NCBI RefSeq assembly: GCF_000445125.1
Contig: NZ_ATHL01000003.1
Location: forward strand, 1 to 32,162
DNA length: 32,162 nucleotides
Reading direction: 5' to 3'
Source of the DNA: Novosphingobium lindaniclasticum LE124
GTDB lineage: Bacteria > Pseudomonadota > Alphaproteobacteria > Sphingomonadales > Sphingomonadaceae
Every line of letters begins with the position of its first letter. Position 1 is the first letter of the stretch. A program made the translations under genes and the position numbers. A model generated the notes under the pieces. That model had not been told where the DNA came from, did not search any database, and saw nothing but the letters and a program-made list of their open reading frames with translations. This document shows, piece after piece, positions 16,193-23,619 of this stretch.

Positions 16193-16968
16193 CGACTTGC
16201 CGCCGGACCGGGAAGGGCGTGGCGGGCGATGGCGTCGCTGACCGCGCCGAACAGCCGGTCGGCATCCTTGCCGAGGTAGTGGTCTCCCGGTAGCACGATC
16301 CGCGTCAGGTTCGGCAGGTGCAGCAGGGGGCAGAGGCTGTCCGGCTCGTCGCGCCCCCGGATGCAGACCACCGGCACCCAGTTCAGCTTGCTGGCGCTGG
16401 GAAGCGCGGGCGCGTCCGGCGGCGTGCGGTCCAGCCATTCGAGCGGCGAGACGCGCAGGAAGACGGTGCGCGTGGGCACGGTGAGCACGACGAGCGAAAC
16501 GTGGCGGCGCATGTCGGCGGGCAGGTGTTCCAGCCCGACATGGACCATGTCCGATCCGAACGACTGTCCCAGCACGATGACGCGTTCGGTCTTGCCGAGC
16601 GCCATGGCCTTGCGGATGGCGCCCGCCAGCAGGTTCGAGACGTCGCCGGGCGTGCGGCGCTGCTTGAAGTAGGTGAGCGAATTGACCGCCACCGTGGAAA
16701 TGCCATGATCGGCCAGGCGGCGGGCCAGTTCGCCGCCGAGACCGGCGCGAAGTCCCATGTCGCCGGAAAGCAGGACGGCGGCGTAGCGCCCGGTGCCCGC
16801 CTGCCGGGTCCTGGCCGGCAGTTCGACATAAGGGCTGGCGTTCCAGGCGCCCAGCCAGCCGAGCATAGCGGCAGGCAGCGCCGCCGCCAGGATCAGCGCT
16901 CCAAGGAGCCACGTCAGCCTCCATCGTGTGCCCCGTTGCCGGGGCCTGCAAGTTGCCGCTCTGGTCAT
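16189..16968 (-). CDS. VirJ/AcvB-like periplasmic alpha/beta hydrolase (candidate lysyl-PG hydrolase)
   Basis: This protein of 259 residues starts at the ATG at 16968 (AAGG eight bases upstream). One N-terminal membrane span or uncleaved signal (about residues 17-40, LTWLLGALILAAALPAAMLG) exports the rest. The VirJ (PF06057) features are LLSGDMGLRAG, then TYFKQRRTPGDVSNLLAGAI, then the nucleophile elbow VLGQSFGSD with Ser136, and a late GDHYLGKDADRLF carrying the probable catalytic His. In Agrobacterium and Rhizobium, AcvB sits beside lpiA and removes lysine from lysyl-phosphatidylglycerol in the periplasm. Here the gene opens an operon with DUF2147 and mprF, each joined by ATGA overlaps, so the same role is a reasonable inference. 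It lacks the extra N-terminal domain of AcvB and so resembles the shorter VirJ form. Confidence 0.88.
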   Translation of the reverse strand: MTRAATCRPRQRGTRWRLTWLLGALILAAALPAAMLGWLGAWNASPYVELPARTRQAGTGRYAAVLLSGDMGLRAGLGGELARRLADHGISTVAVNSLTYFKQRRTPGDVSNLLAGAIRKAMALGKTERVIVLGQSFGSDMVHVGLEHLPADMRRHVSLVVLTVPTRTVFLRVSPLEWLDRTPPDAPALPSASKLNWVPVVCIRGRDEPDSLCPLLHLPNLTRIVLPGDHYLGKDADRLFGAVSDAIARHALPGPAASR

Positions 16969-17228
16969 CCTGCCCTTCTGCGCCCGGCGACCTTGCCGGG
17001 GCGTGGAGCGAACATGGACTTTCCTTAATGTGACTCGGCGGCCCGGTGCTGCGATAATGCCGGGCATGGGTGCAGCTTGCGGCCAGTCTCGTGCTGGCAC
17101 CGAGGATCTTTTCGTTTCATGTCCGCTCCGCCCCGCGTGCCACTTCCGTGCCTCGACCAGACCTCGAACGGCCCGTCCCCCAACGGCCATGCTCTGCCCG
17201 GTGATGTCCTGTCGAGGAGGCGATCGGC
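16969..17228. promoter_or_regulatory. 260-base divergent promoter region between the VirJ-MprF operon and the PDZ/two-component operon
   Basis: The two operons start back to back here, so both promoters and any shared regulator site must lie in this stretch. A locally AT-rich patch around 17023-17034 (CTTTCCTTAATGTGACT) is the best candidate for a promoter or regulator site of the minus-strand operon. GGAGG at 17216-17220 is the ribosome binding site of the PDZ gene. No clear direct repeat for an OmpR-type regulator was found by eye. Confidence 0.45.
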
Positions 17229-17681
17229 GTGGGCATGACCGACCTCAACGACCGGAAGAACCGGATCCTCGGGCTCCTGCCGATGCTGGGGGCCTTGCTG
17301 GCGGTGACCGGCGCCTTGACCTGGGGCGACATCTGGGCGCAGCGGCACTTCAATCTGATCGGGCCGTCGCTTTCCCGGCCGCATGGCGCTTCGCCGGGCG
17401 AAGCGTGGCGCAAGGTGCTGGATTTCACGGCCGATCCCGTACCCGGCCCCCGGCCCGGCCTCGTCATCACCAGCGTACGCTCGCGGGGCCATGCCGAAAA
17501 GGCCGGACTTCTCGTGGGAGACTGGATCGAAAGCGTGGATGGGCACGCGCCGCCCACGCTCCAGGCGCTGGCGGAGGAGTTGTCTGCGCGGGGCCAAGCG
17601 CCTATTCACCTGAAAGTGGTGCACCAGGGCGCGGTCCGCATGATCGATCTCGCCCGGGAGCCGGGGCTGTCGGCCCTGTAA
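17229..17681 (+). CDS. Membrane-anchored PDZ-domain protein upstream of a two-component system
   Basis: This protein of 150 residues is read from the GTG at 17229, eight bases after GGAGG; the ATG at 17235 is in frame but 14 bases from it. One N-terminal membrane span (about residues 13-33, ILGLLPMLGALLAVTGALTW) is followed by a periplasmic part with a single PDZ-like domain (about 70-145): GLVITSVRSRGHAEKAGLLV, GDWIESVDGHAPPTLQALAE, and a closing strand. No protease domain is present. It is followed after 31 bases by the response regulator and then the kinase, so the three form an operon. PDZ domains bind protein C-termini or lipids; a sensor-accessory role for the kinase is plausible but inferred. 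Confidence 0.8.
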   Translation: MGMTDLNDRKNRILGLLPMLGALLAVTGALTWGDIWAQRHFNLIGPSLSRPHGASPGEAWRKVLDFTADPVPGPRPGLVITSVRSRGHAEKAGLLVGDWIESVDGHAPPTLQALAEELSARGQAPIHLKVVHQGAVRMIDLAREPGLSAL

Positions 17682-17712
17682 GGGCACGAAGTTGAAGGGG
17701 CCGGGCTTAACG

Positions 17713-18399
17713 ATGGGTCATAAGTTGCTGGTCGTCGAGGACGACGAGGCCACGGCCGCTTACATCGCCAAGGGCATGACCGAGGAAGGCTTCGTGGTCG
17801 ATCGCGCCGCGAACGGCCGAGATGCGCTGTTCCTTGCCAGCGACGGCACGTACGACGCCATCGTGCTGGACCGCATGATCCCGCAGATGGACGGTATGTC
17901 GGTGCTCGGCGCCTTGCGTGCCGGAGGGATCGAGACGCCGGTAATCCTGCTTTCGGCGCTGGGATCGACCGAAGACCGCGTGGCGGGGCTCACCTCCGGT
18001 GCGGACGATTACCTGACCAAGCCTTTCGCTTTCGCCGAGCTGCTGGCCCGCGTGCGCCTGCTGGTCAAGCGCGGCGGCGGACAGGCGGCGGTGGAGACGC
18101 GGCTGGCCTGCGGCGATCTGGAAATGGACCTGCTCGCCCGCAAGGTGCGGCGCGGCAGCCGCGCCATCGACCTTCAGCCACGCGAGTTCCGGCTGCTCGA
18201 ATATTTCCTGCGTCACGTCGACGAGGTCGTGACGCGCACGATGCTGTTGGAAGCGGTCTGGGATTATCACTTCGATCCCGGCACCAATGTCATCGACGTT
18301 CACGTCAGCCGCCTGCGCCGCAAGCTCGACGAGGACGGCGCCGCGGCGCTGCTCCACACCGTGCGCGGGGCAGGTTACCGGTTGGGACTTGCCGCTTGA
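17713..18399 (+). CDS. OmpR/PhoB-family response regulator
   Basis: This protein of 228 residues has a receiver domain (1 to about 118: LLVVEDDEATAAYIAKGM, phosphoacceptor Asp53 in IVLDRMIP, then L-S-A-L-G and the L-T-K-P-F block) and a C-terminal winged-helix DNA-binding domain (about 130-225, with LQPREFRLLEYFLRH, NVIDVHVSRLRRKLD and TVRGAGYRLG). It is phosphorylated by the kinase next door and then binds promoter DNA. The ATG at 17713 is chosen because MGHKLLVVEDD is the usual opening; a TTG at 17692 in the same frame is an alternative. The stop overlaps the kinase start by four bases. Target genes are unknown; the divergent VirJ-MprF operon is the first candidate. Confidence 0.95.
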   Translation: MGHKLLVVEDDEATAAYIAKGMTEEGFVVDRAANGRDALFLASDGTYDAIVLDRMIPQMDGMSVLGALRAGGIETPVILLSALGSTEDRVAGLTSGADDYLTKPFAFAELLARVRLLVKRGGGQAAVETRLACGDLEMDLLARKVRRGSRAIDLQPREFRLLEYFLRHVDEVVTRTMLLEAVWDYHFDPGTNVIDVHVSRLRRKLDEDGAAALLHTVRGAGYRLGLAA

Positions 18400-19793
18400 C
18401 CAGCCGCGCCAGGCAAGGCGCGCGTCTGCCGCGTTTCTTCCGTTCGACGACGTTCCGGCTCTTCGTTCCGGTCGTGCTGTTCCAGCTCGTCGCGACGGGC
18501 GGGGTTCTGACCTTCGTCTGGATCGCGGGGCAGCAAAGCGTGCGCGACGAGCAGCGCGCGCTGGTGGAGGAACTGCGCGGCGACTTGCTGGATACGTATC
18601 AGAACGGCGGTTCGGCCGCGCTCGAGGCCAATATCGAGCGGCGCCTGCGCAGTGAGGGACATCGCGCTCCCGTCCTGCTGCTGGCCGACCGCGAGGGGCG
18701 TCCGCTCGCCGGTAACCTGTCCGCGCTGCCGCCGCCGGATCCCGCAGCCGGTCCCCTGTCCGAGACTGTCCTCTATCGCAGCGACAGTAGCCTGCCGCAG
18801 ACCATGACGCTTTCCGAAACGCGGCTCTCCGATGGATCCACGCTGCTGGCCGGCATCGAGATCGGGCGCGACCTCAAGCTTCAGCACAGTTTCGAGCAGG
18901 CGCTTTTCGCGGCGCTGTTCCTGGCGATGCCGCTGGCGATGCTGGTGGCGGTCCTGACGTCCCGACTGGTCAGCCAGCGTGTTCACGGCATGGCACAGAC
19001 CGCGCACCGCGTGGGCAGCGGCGCGTTCGATGCGCGCATGGCGCTCGATGGATCGGGCGATGCGTTCGACGAACTTGCGGGGGAGATCAATGCGATGCTT
19101 GCCCGGATCGAGACGCTGGTGGGTGAACTGAGGGTGGTTGCCGAGGGCTTGGCGCACGATTTGCGCTCTCCGGTCACGCGGCTGCGGTCGGCCCTGGAGC
19201 AGGCGGCGCTGGAAGCCACCGATCCGGCGGCAGAAGCGGCGATGCAGCGGGCCTTGACGGAGGCGGATACGCTCACGCGCATTCTCGCCACCGCGCTACA
19301 GATCGGACGGGCCGAGGCCGGAATCGGGCGCGAACGGTTCGAGGACACCGAGCTTGCAGGCTTTCTGGGCAACCTGGCGGGGCTCTACGAGCCTTATGCG
19401 GAGGACGCCGGTTTTTCGTTAAGCGCGGAAGCACCCGCGGGTCTATCCGTGTCGCTCCACCGCGAATTGATGAGCCAGGCCTTGGGCAATCTCGTCGACA
19501 ATGCTGTGAAGTATGCGGCAGGGGGCAGCGCCATCGCCTTGTTTGCCGTGAGGCAGGACGGGCAAGTGGTGCTGGGGGTGCGGGACGATGGCCCGGGCAT
19601 TCCGGAAGATCGCCGCGAAGCTGCGTTGCAGCGGTTCGGAAGGCTCGATCCCAGCCGCAGCGTTGCGGGTTCGGGGTTGGGGCTGGCGTTGGTCGAGGCG
19701 GTGGCCAAGCTGCATGATGGGTGTGTCAGGCTGGCGGCCGCGCCGGATGGCGGGCTGGAGGTTCGGCTGGAAATTCCGTCGTCCCGGACTTGA
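18396..19793 (+). CDS. Membrane sensor histidine kinase (HisKA/HATPase type)
   Basis: This protein of 465 residues starts with TTG at 18396, overlapping the regulator stop as TTGA. The layout is span 1 (about residues 20-47), a periplasmic sensor of about 120 residues (VLLLADREGRPLAGNLSALP), span 2 (about 165-193), a HAMP linker, HisKA with His254 in LAHDLRSPVTRLRSALE, and the ATPase domain with N box LGNLVDNAVKYA, G1 DDGPGIP and G2 GSGLGLALVEAVAKLHDG. The periplasmic domain resembles kinases of metal- or peptide-stress sensing type only in size. The last residues, Ser-Ser-Arg-Thr and the stop codon, are encoded by a dispersed palindromic repeat (19777-19805), so the natural C-terminus has been trimmed or replaced. 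All catalytic motifs are intact. Confidence 0.94.
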   Translation: MTSRARQGARLPRFFRSTTFRLFVPVVLFQLVATGGVLTFVWIAGQQSVRDEQRALVEELRGDLLDTYQNGGSAALEANIERRLRSEGHRAPVLLLADREGRPLAGNLSALPPPDPAAGPLSETVLYRSDSSLPQTMTLSETRLSDGSTLLAGIEIGRDLKLQHSFEQALFAALFLAMPLAMLVAVLTSRLVSQRVHGMAQTAHRVGSGAFDARMALDGSGDAFDELAGEINAMLARIETLVGELRVVAEGLAHDLRSPVTRLRSALEQAALEATDPAAEAAMQRALTEADTLTRILATALQIGRAEAGIGRERFEDTELAGFLGNLAGLYEPYAEDAGFSLSAEAPAGLSVSLHRELMSQALGNLVDNAVKYAAGGSAIALFAVRQDGQVVLGVRDDGPGIPEDRREAALQRFGRLDPSRSVAGSGLGLALVEAVAKLHDGCVRLAAAPDGGLEVRLEIPSSRT

Positions 19794-19805
19794 TCCGGGA
19801 CGGCG
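19777..19805. repeat. Dispersed 29-base palindrome, copy 1 (overlaps the kinase stop codon)
   Basis: The arms CGTCGTCCCGGA and TCCGGGACGGCG surround CTTGA; one arm position differs from perfect symmetry. The TGA stop of the histidine kinase lies inside the centre. The element sits between the kinase and the convergent glycan-enzyme gene, where it could act as a terminator hairpin. A second copy at 23428-23456 shows that it is dispersed. Confidence 0.88.
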
Positions 19806-19821
19806 GGTTGCTTTCTGCGGG

Positions 19822-22800
19822 TTATGCTACCGTTTCCAGTTCCGGCTCGGGCGCCGTTCCAGTCGGGACGCTGGGCGTCGCGCTGACCCGGCCGGTGCGT
19901 TCCAGCTTGCCCCAGCCGATGCCCTTGCCGGCAAAGGCGGCACTCACCGCGCGGATCACCACGCTATACATGAGCTGGCGGTAGACGAAGCGTTGGGCCA
20001 ATAGCAGCAGCGGGCGAAAGCGCTCGCGGCGGGTGTCGAGGCGGTAGGCGATCCAGCCGCAGGCGAGGTCGACCAGGGTAAAGGCCAGCCAGTAGGCGCC
20101 CATGCGCAGCACGTCGGTCTGCGTCTGGGCCCAGCCGTGCTGCGAGATGCGCAGGGCCGTTCCACCGATCGAGATCAGCAAGGCCAGGTCGATGGCGGGC
20201 GAAATGACGGCGAAGACGATCTGGAATAGCCAGGCCTGCGGCATGCCGATGAAGGCGAGACCGGACGGCCGGCCCTTCGCCAGAGTGCCGCGATGCTTCC
20301 AGAGGCACTGGAGCGTTCCGAACGACCAGCGGAAGCGCTGCTTCGAAAGCGCCTTGAAGCTTTCCGGCGCTTCGGTCCAGGCCACCGCGTCCTCGTCGTA
20401 GGCGATCTTCCAGCCCTTGCGCTGGATGGCGATGGTGAGGTCCTGATCCTCGGCCAGGGTATCCTCGGGATAACCGCCGGCATCGTCCAGCGCTTCGCGC
20501 CGCCAGGCCCCGACCGCGCCCGGCACCACCATGATCGCATCGAGCCTGGTCAGCGCGCGGCGTTCAAGGTTCTGCGCGGTGACATACTCCACACCCTGCC
20601 AGCGAGTGACAAGGTTCACGCGGTTGCCGACCTTGGCATTTCCCGCCACGGCGCCGATGGCGGGATCGGCGAACCAGCGCACCAGGCGCGTAATCGTCTC
20701 GCGTTCGAACTGGGTATCGGCGTCAAGTGCCACGATCACGCTGCCGCGCGCCTGCTTGAGCGCGCGATTGAGCGCGGCGGCCTTGCCGCCGTTCACGAGC
20801 GTGAGCAGTTCGACGTGGGCATTGTTGGCGAAGGCCTGGGCGACGATGGCGCTGGTGCGGTCCTTCGAACCGTCGTCGGCGACGATGATCTGCAACTGGC
20901 GGTAGTCGCTTTCGAGCACGCGCCGCACCGAGGCTTCGATCACGCGCTCCTCGTTGTAGGCGGGGATGATGACGGTGACGAGCGGCGGGCAAGTATCGTC
21001 CGGTGCGTCCATCGGCTGCGGGCGGCGCAGCAGGCTCGCCAACGAGGCAAGGCCGATCGAGCGCAGCACGCCGAGCGAGATCGCGAAGAAGAAGGTCCAG
21101 TTCAGGCCGATGAGGATCGCGGCGAGCGCCCCGAACAGGGCGACGTCTGCGCGCACGGCGGCAAGGTCCACGCCGTCCACCTGGGGCATGACCGCATCGC
21201 GGGAGAGGCCCGCGAGGGTGGAGACGGGTACGAAAGTGTAGCCGTCCTGCTTCAGCCGCTCGATGATGACGGGTAGGGCGGCGACGGTCTGCGAACGGTC
21301 GCCGCCGCCGTCGTGGAGCAGGATCACGTTCTCGGAGCGATCGGGCGAAGCGGATTCCACCTGCTGGATGGTGCTGTCGATGATGTGCTGGACGCCGGGG
21401 CGCTTCCAGTCGTCCGGATCGACGTGGAGGCCGACCACGGTATAGCCATGCGCGCGGGCGATGGCGGCGGGGACGAGTTCGTCGGCGGTAGTAGGCTCGG
21501 CGTCTCCGAAGTAGGGCGCGCGGAACAGGCGGATCGAGCGGCCGGTGGTCGCCTCGATCAGCCGCTGGGTGGCGTTGAGTTCCAGGCCGATGCCGGTCTC
21601 GGCTTCCTCCGCCATGTTCGGGTGAGTGTAGCGGTGATTGCCGATCTCGTCGCCGTCGTCGGCGATGCGCTTGACGAGGTCGCGATTGGTCAGGGCATTC
21701 TCGCCGACCATGAAGAACGTGCCCGGAACATGGTACCGTTCCAGGATCGAGAGAATGCGCGGGGTCCAGGTCGGGTCCGGGCCGTCATCGAAGGTCAGCG
21801 CCAAGGTCTTGGGCAGAGCGCCGATCCGGCGCACGACGTAAGGCGTCGGCAGGCGGGTATAGCGTTCCGAGGCGATCATGCCGGTGGTACGGTCGAAAGT
21901 GACGGCGCGGGTGCCGTCTTGCGGCGTGGCGGTCACGTCGAGTATTTCGCCCTGTCCTTCCACATCGACATTGGCAGCCTGCCTCAGAACGGTGAGATTG
22001 GGCCGAGCCTGAGTCCTCCAGGCTTTCACCGCGCTCCAGAAGCCGGGGTCTTCGGAGCCGAGGCGCCAGAGAGCGATGTCGCCGACACCGAGGCGCGAAA
22101 GGATCTTCATCTGGTTCCAGGTGGCGGCGGCGTCCAGCATCCAGACGTCATGGCGGCGCCCCTGATCCTCATAGGAATAGCCGGCATTGCCGCTCATCGG
22201 GTCGTATTGCGGCGCGGCGCCGCTGTCGTGCGCGTCGAGCCAGGCTTCCTCGACGGTCATGCTGTCGGCCTTGCCGTCGTGCCAGTTGTAGGCGTATTCG
22301 CCCAGCGCGACGATCGCCTTGCCGGGGGGCAGTCCGGCCAGCGCGTGGGACAGCTTTTGTGCGAACCACGGGTTGGAAGCGATCGGGCCGGGGGTGCCGC
22401 CCTGCCAGTGCTCGTCGTAGGCCATCAACACCAGGCGGTCGGCCACTGCCGCGAACGCGCGCGTGGACCATTCCGGATTGTCGATCGGCATGGTGACCGA
22501 GACGATGCGGTGCTTCGGCGCAAGCTGGCTGCGCAGTTCGGAAAGGAACAGGCGCAGGTTCGGCAGGCTGCCGCTGGGCATGGTCTCGAAGTCCACCATC
22601 ACGCCCGCATAGCCGGTCTTGTCGAGATAGGCGGAGACCTGCAATTCCAGCGCATGCCGGCGAGCGGGATCGGCAAGCTGCACGGCTGTCGCATTGCCCT
22701 GCCAGTCGCCATCGACGGTGTTCTGCAGCACCGGCACCACGAGCGGGCGGTGCAGGGCGGTGGCGAGCAGGTGATCGAGCCGCGCATCGTCGTCGATCTT

Positions 22801-23244
22801 GAGCGCGCCGGTCTTGTCCACCGAGAGCGTCGCAGGGGCGATCCAGTCGAGCCGGTCTATGTGGCGTTCCAGCGATGTGGCGCTGTCGTCGCTCCAGGGC
22901 GTGTAGAAGCCGACGGTGATCGGCCTGGCGCCCGGTTTGGCGGCAGGAACGTCGGGCTTGCCGAACAGGAACTTGCGGGCGCGGCGCGTGAGATGTCCGA
23001 TCTGCGCGCGGAACGGCAGCGGCGAGGCGTGTTCGTAGGCGATCGGCAGGGGCGGCGGGGCGGGCACGCTGACCACCGTCGTCGCAAAGACGAGGCATGC
23101 GGCAATCGCCAGCACCAGCGCAATGAACGACAGGCGACGGACGCGGACGCGCCGGTTCCCAGTGGGATCGAAGAAAACGGGTGCAGCCACGATGCGCCTC
23201 ACGAAGTTCCGGGCGGCGTGGGGGAACGCCGCCCGGAGGCTCAT
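19822..23244 (-). CDS. Three-enzyme glycan protein: GH18-like hydrolase, NodB deacetylase (CE4) and GT2 polymerase
   Basis: This is one protein of 1140 residues. After a membrane anchor (about 36-60) comes a GH18-like domain (about 107-410) with V-M-V-D-F-E, keeping Asp218 and the catalytic Glu220. A CE4/NodB deacetylase domain follows (about 475-690): LALTFDDGPDP with Asp486, metal-binding His pair in GNHRYTHP, FRAPYFG, HVDPDDW and ILLHDGGGD. A membrane segment (about 705-735) leads to a cytoplasmic GT2 domain (about 765-1000) with VTVIIPAYNEE, DAD at 841-843, the TLAEDQDL acid pair and the Q-R-F-R-W motif, then more spans. Topology puts hydrolase and deacetylase in the periplasm and synthesis in the cytoplasm. 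It therefore combines the roles split between PgaC (polymerase) and PgaB (deacetylase plus hydrolase) in poly-GlcNAc export. Product identity, probably a beta-linked GlcNAc polymer, is inferred. Confidence 0.92.
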   Translation of the reverse strand: MSLRAAFPHAARNFVRRIVAAPVFFDPTGNRRVRVRRLSFIALVLAIAACLVFATTVVSVPAPPPLPIAYEHASPLPFRAQIGHLTRRARKFLFGKPDVPAAKPGARPITVGFYTPWSDDSATSLERHIDRLDWIAPATLSVDKTGALKIDDDARLDHLLATALHRPLVVPVLQNTVDGDWQGNATAVQLADPARRHALELQVSAYLDKTGYAGVMVDFETMPSGSLPNLRLFLSELRSQLAPKHRIVSVTMPIDNPEWSTRAFAAVADRLVLMAYDEHWQGGTPGPIASNPWFAQKLSHALAGLPPGKAIVALGEYAYNWHDGKADSMTVEEAWLDAHDSGAAPQYDPMSGNAGYSYEDQGRRHDVWMLDAAATWNQMKILSRLGVGDIALWRLGSEDPGFWSAVKAWRTQARPNLTVLRQAANVDVEGQGEILDVTATPQDGTRAVTFDRTTGMIASERYTRLPTPYVVRRIGALPKTLALTFDDGPDPTWTPRILSILERYHVPGTFFMVGENALTNRDLVKRIADDGDEIGNHRYTHPNMAEEAETGIGLELNATQRLIEATTGRSIRLFRAPYFGDAEPTTADELVPAAIARAHGYTVVGLHVDPDDWKRPGVQHIIDSTIQQVESASPDRSENVILLHDGGGDRSQTVAALPVIIERLKQDGYTFVPVSTLAGLSRDAVMPQVDGVDLAAVRADVALFGALAAILIGLNWTFFFAISLGVLRSIGLASLASLLRRPQPMDAPDDTCPPLVTVIIPAYNEERVIEASVRRVLESDYRQLQIIVADDGSKDRTSAIVAQAFANNAHVELLTLVNGGKAAALNRALKQARGSVIVALDADTQFERETITRLVRWFADPAIGAVAGNAKVGNRVNLVTRWQGVEYVTAQNLERRALTRLDAIMVVPGAVGAWRREALDDAGGYPEDTLAEDQDLTIAIQRKGWKIAYDEDAVAWTEAPESFKALSKQRFRWSFGTLQCLWKHRGTLAKGRPSGLAFIGMPQAWLFQIVFAVISPAIDLALLISIGGTALRISQHGWAQTQTDVLRMGAYWLAFTLVDLACGWIAYRLDTRRERFRPLLLLAQRFVYRQLMYSVVIRAVSAAFAGKGIGWGKLERTGRVSATPSVPTGTAPEPELETVA

Positions 23245-23293
23245 TGGTCTTTCGGAAGGTACGGCCCGAAAACCGGAGGCAATGACGAGGGTG

Positions 23294-23308
23294 CGAATGT
23301 CACATTCG
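23294..23308. promoter_or_regulatory. 15-base palindrome upstream of the glycan-enzyme gene
   Basis: CGAATGT-C-ACATTCG is a perfect inverted repeat centred about 57 bases upstream of the start at 23244. Position and symmetry fit an operator for a dimeric regulator. No adjacent regulator gene suggests which protein binds. Confidence 0.4.
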
Positions 23309-23427
23309 GCTTCCGGGCCGCATGACCTTTCTAGCCCCCCGGCGATGGCGCGGGCGTGGAGGCGAGGTTACAAAAGGTTCATGTTAGTGGGAGTGGAGGC
23401 GCGGATTGAGAGGTGGCGGAGCATAGA

Positions 23428-23456
23428 CGTCGTCCCGGACTTGATCCGGGACGACG
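23428..23456. repeat. Dispersed 29-base palindrome, copy 2
   Basis: The arms CGTCGTCCCGGA and TCCGGGACGACG are perfectly complementary (12 base pairs) around CTTGA. It lies six bases beyond the yezD stop and could serve as the transcription end of the sulfate operon, though no T tract follows on the minus strand. It is the same element as 19777-19805. Confidence 0.88.
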
Positions 23457-23461
23457 GGTTT

Positions 23462-23617
23462 TCAGAAGCGCTTTTTCTCGGTGACGTCGATCTGCACGAC
23501 GCGGCCGTCATGCACAGTCAGCGAAATCTGCCCGTAGCGCAGTTCCTGAAGCGCTTCGCGAACTTTGGCGAGGCTTTCCTCCAGATTGCGGACGGTGGAC
23601 GGCGTATCGTTTGTCAT
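23462..23617 (-). CDS. yezD: YezD-family (DUF2292) small protein of the sulfate operon
   Basis: This small protein of 51 residues opens MTNDTPSTVRNLEESLAKVR and ends in VVQIDVTEKKRF. The pattern L-R-Y-G-x-I-S-L-T-V-H-D-G-R-V-V-Q-I-D-x-T-E-K is the DUF2292/YezD signature. GGAG stands seven bases upstream of the ATG, and the gene begins two bases after the cysA stop, so it is the last gene of the sbp-cysT-cysW-cysA operon. YezD genes are often found next to sulfur-assimilation genes, but their biochemical role is not established; the short helix plus beta-hairpin layout suggests a protein- or nucleic-acid-binding adaptor. Confidence 0.9.
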   Translation of the reverse strand: MTNDTPSTVRNLEESLAKVREALQELRYGQISLTVHDGRVVQIDVTEKKRF

Positions 23618-23619
23618 CG

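Noticed and set aside
15753..16265. N-terminal extension of mprF upstream of its ATG at 15752
   Set aside because: The extra residues are Arg/Pro-rich out-of-frame translation over the DUF2147 gene; ATGA coupling and normal MprF length support the inner start.
21313..23325. 670-codon plus-strand open frame opposite the glycan-enzyme gene
   Set aside because: It is low-information antisense translation; the minus strand encodes three intact catalytic domains.
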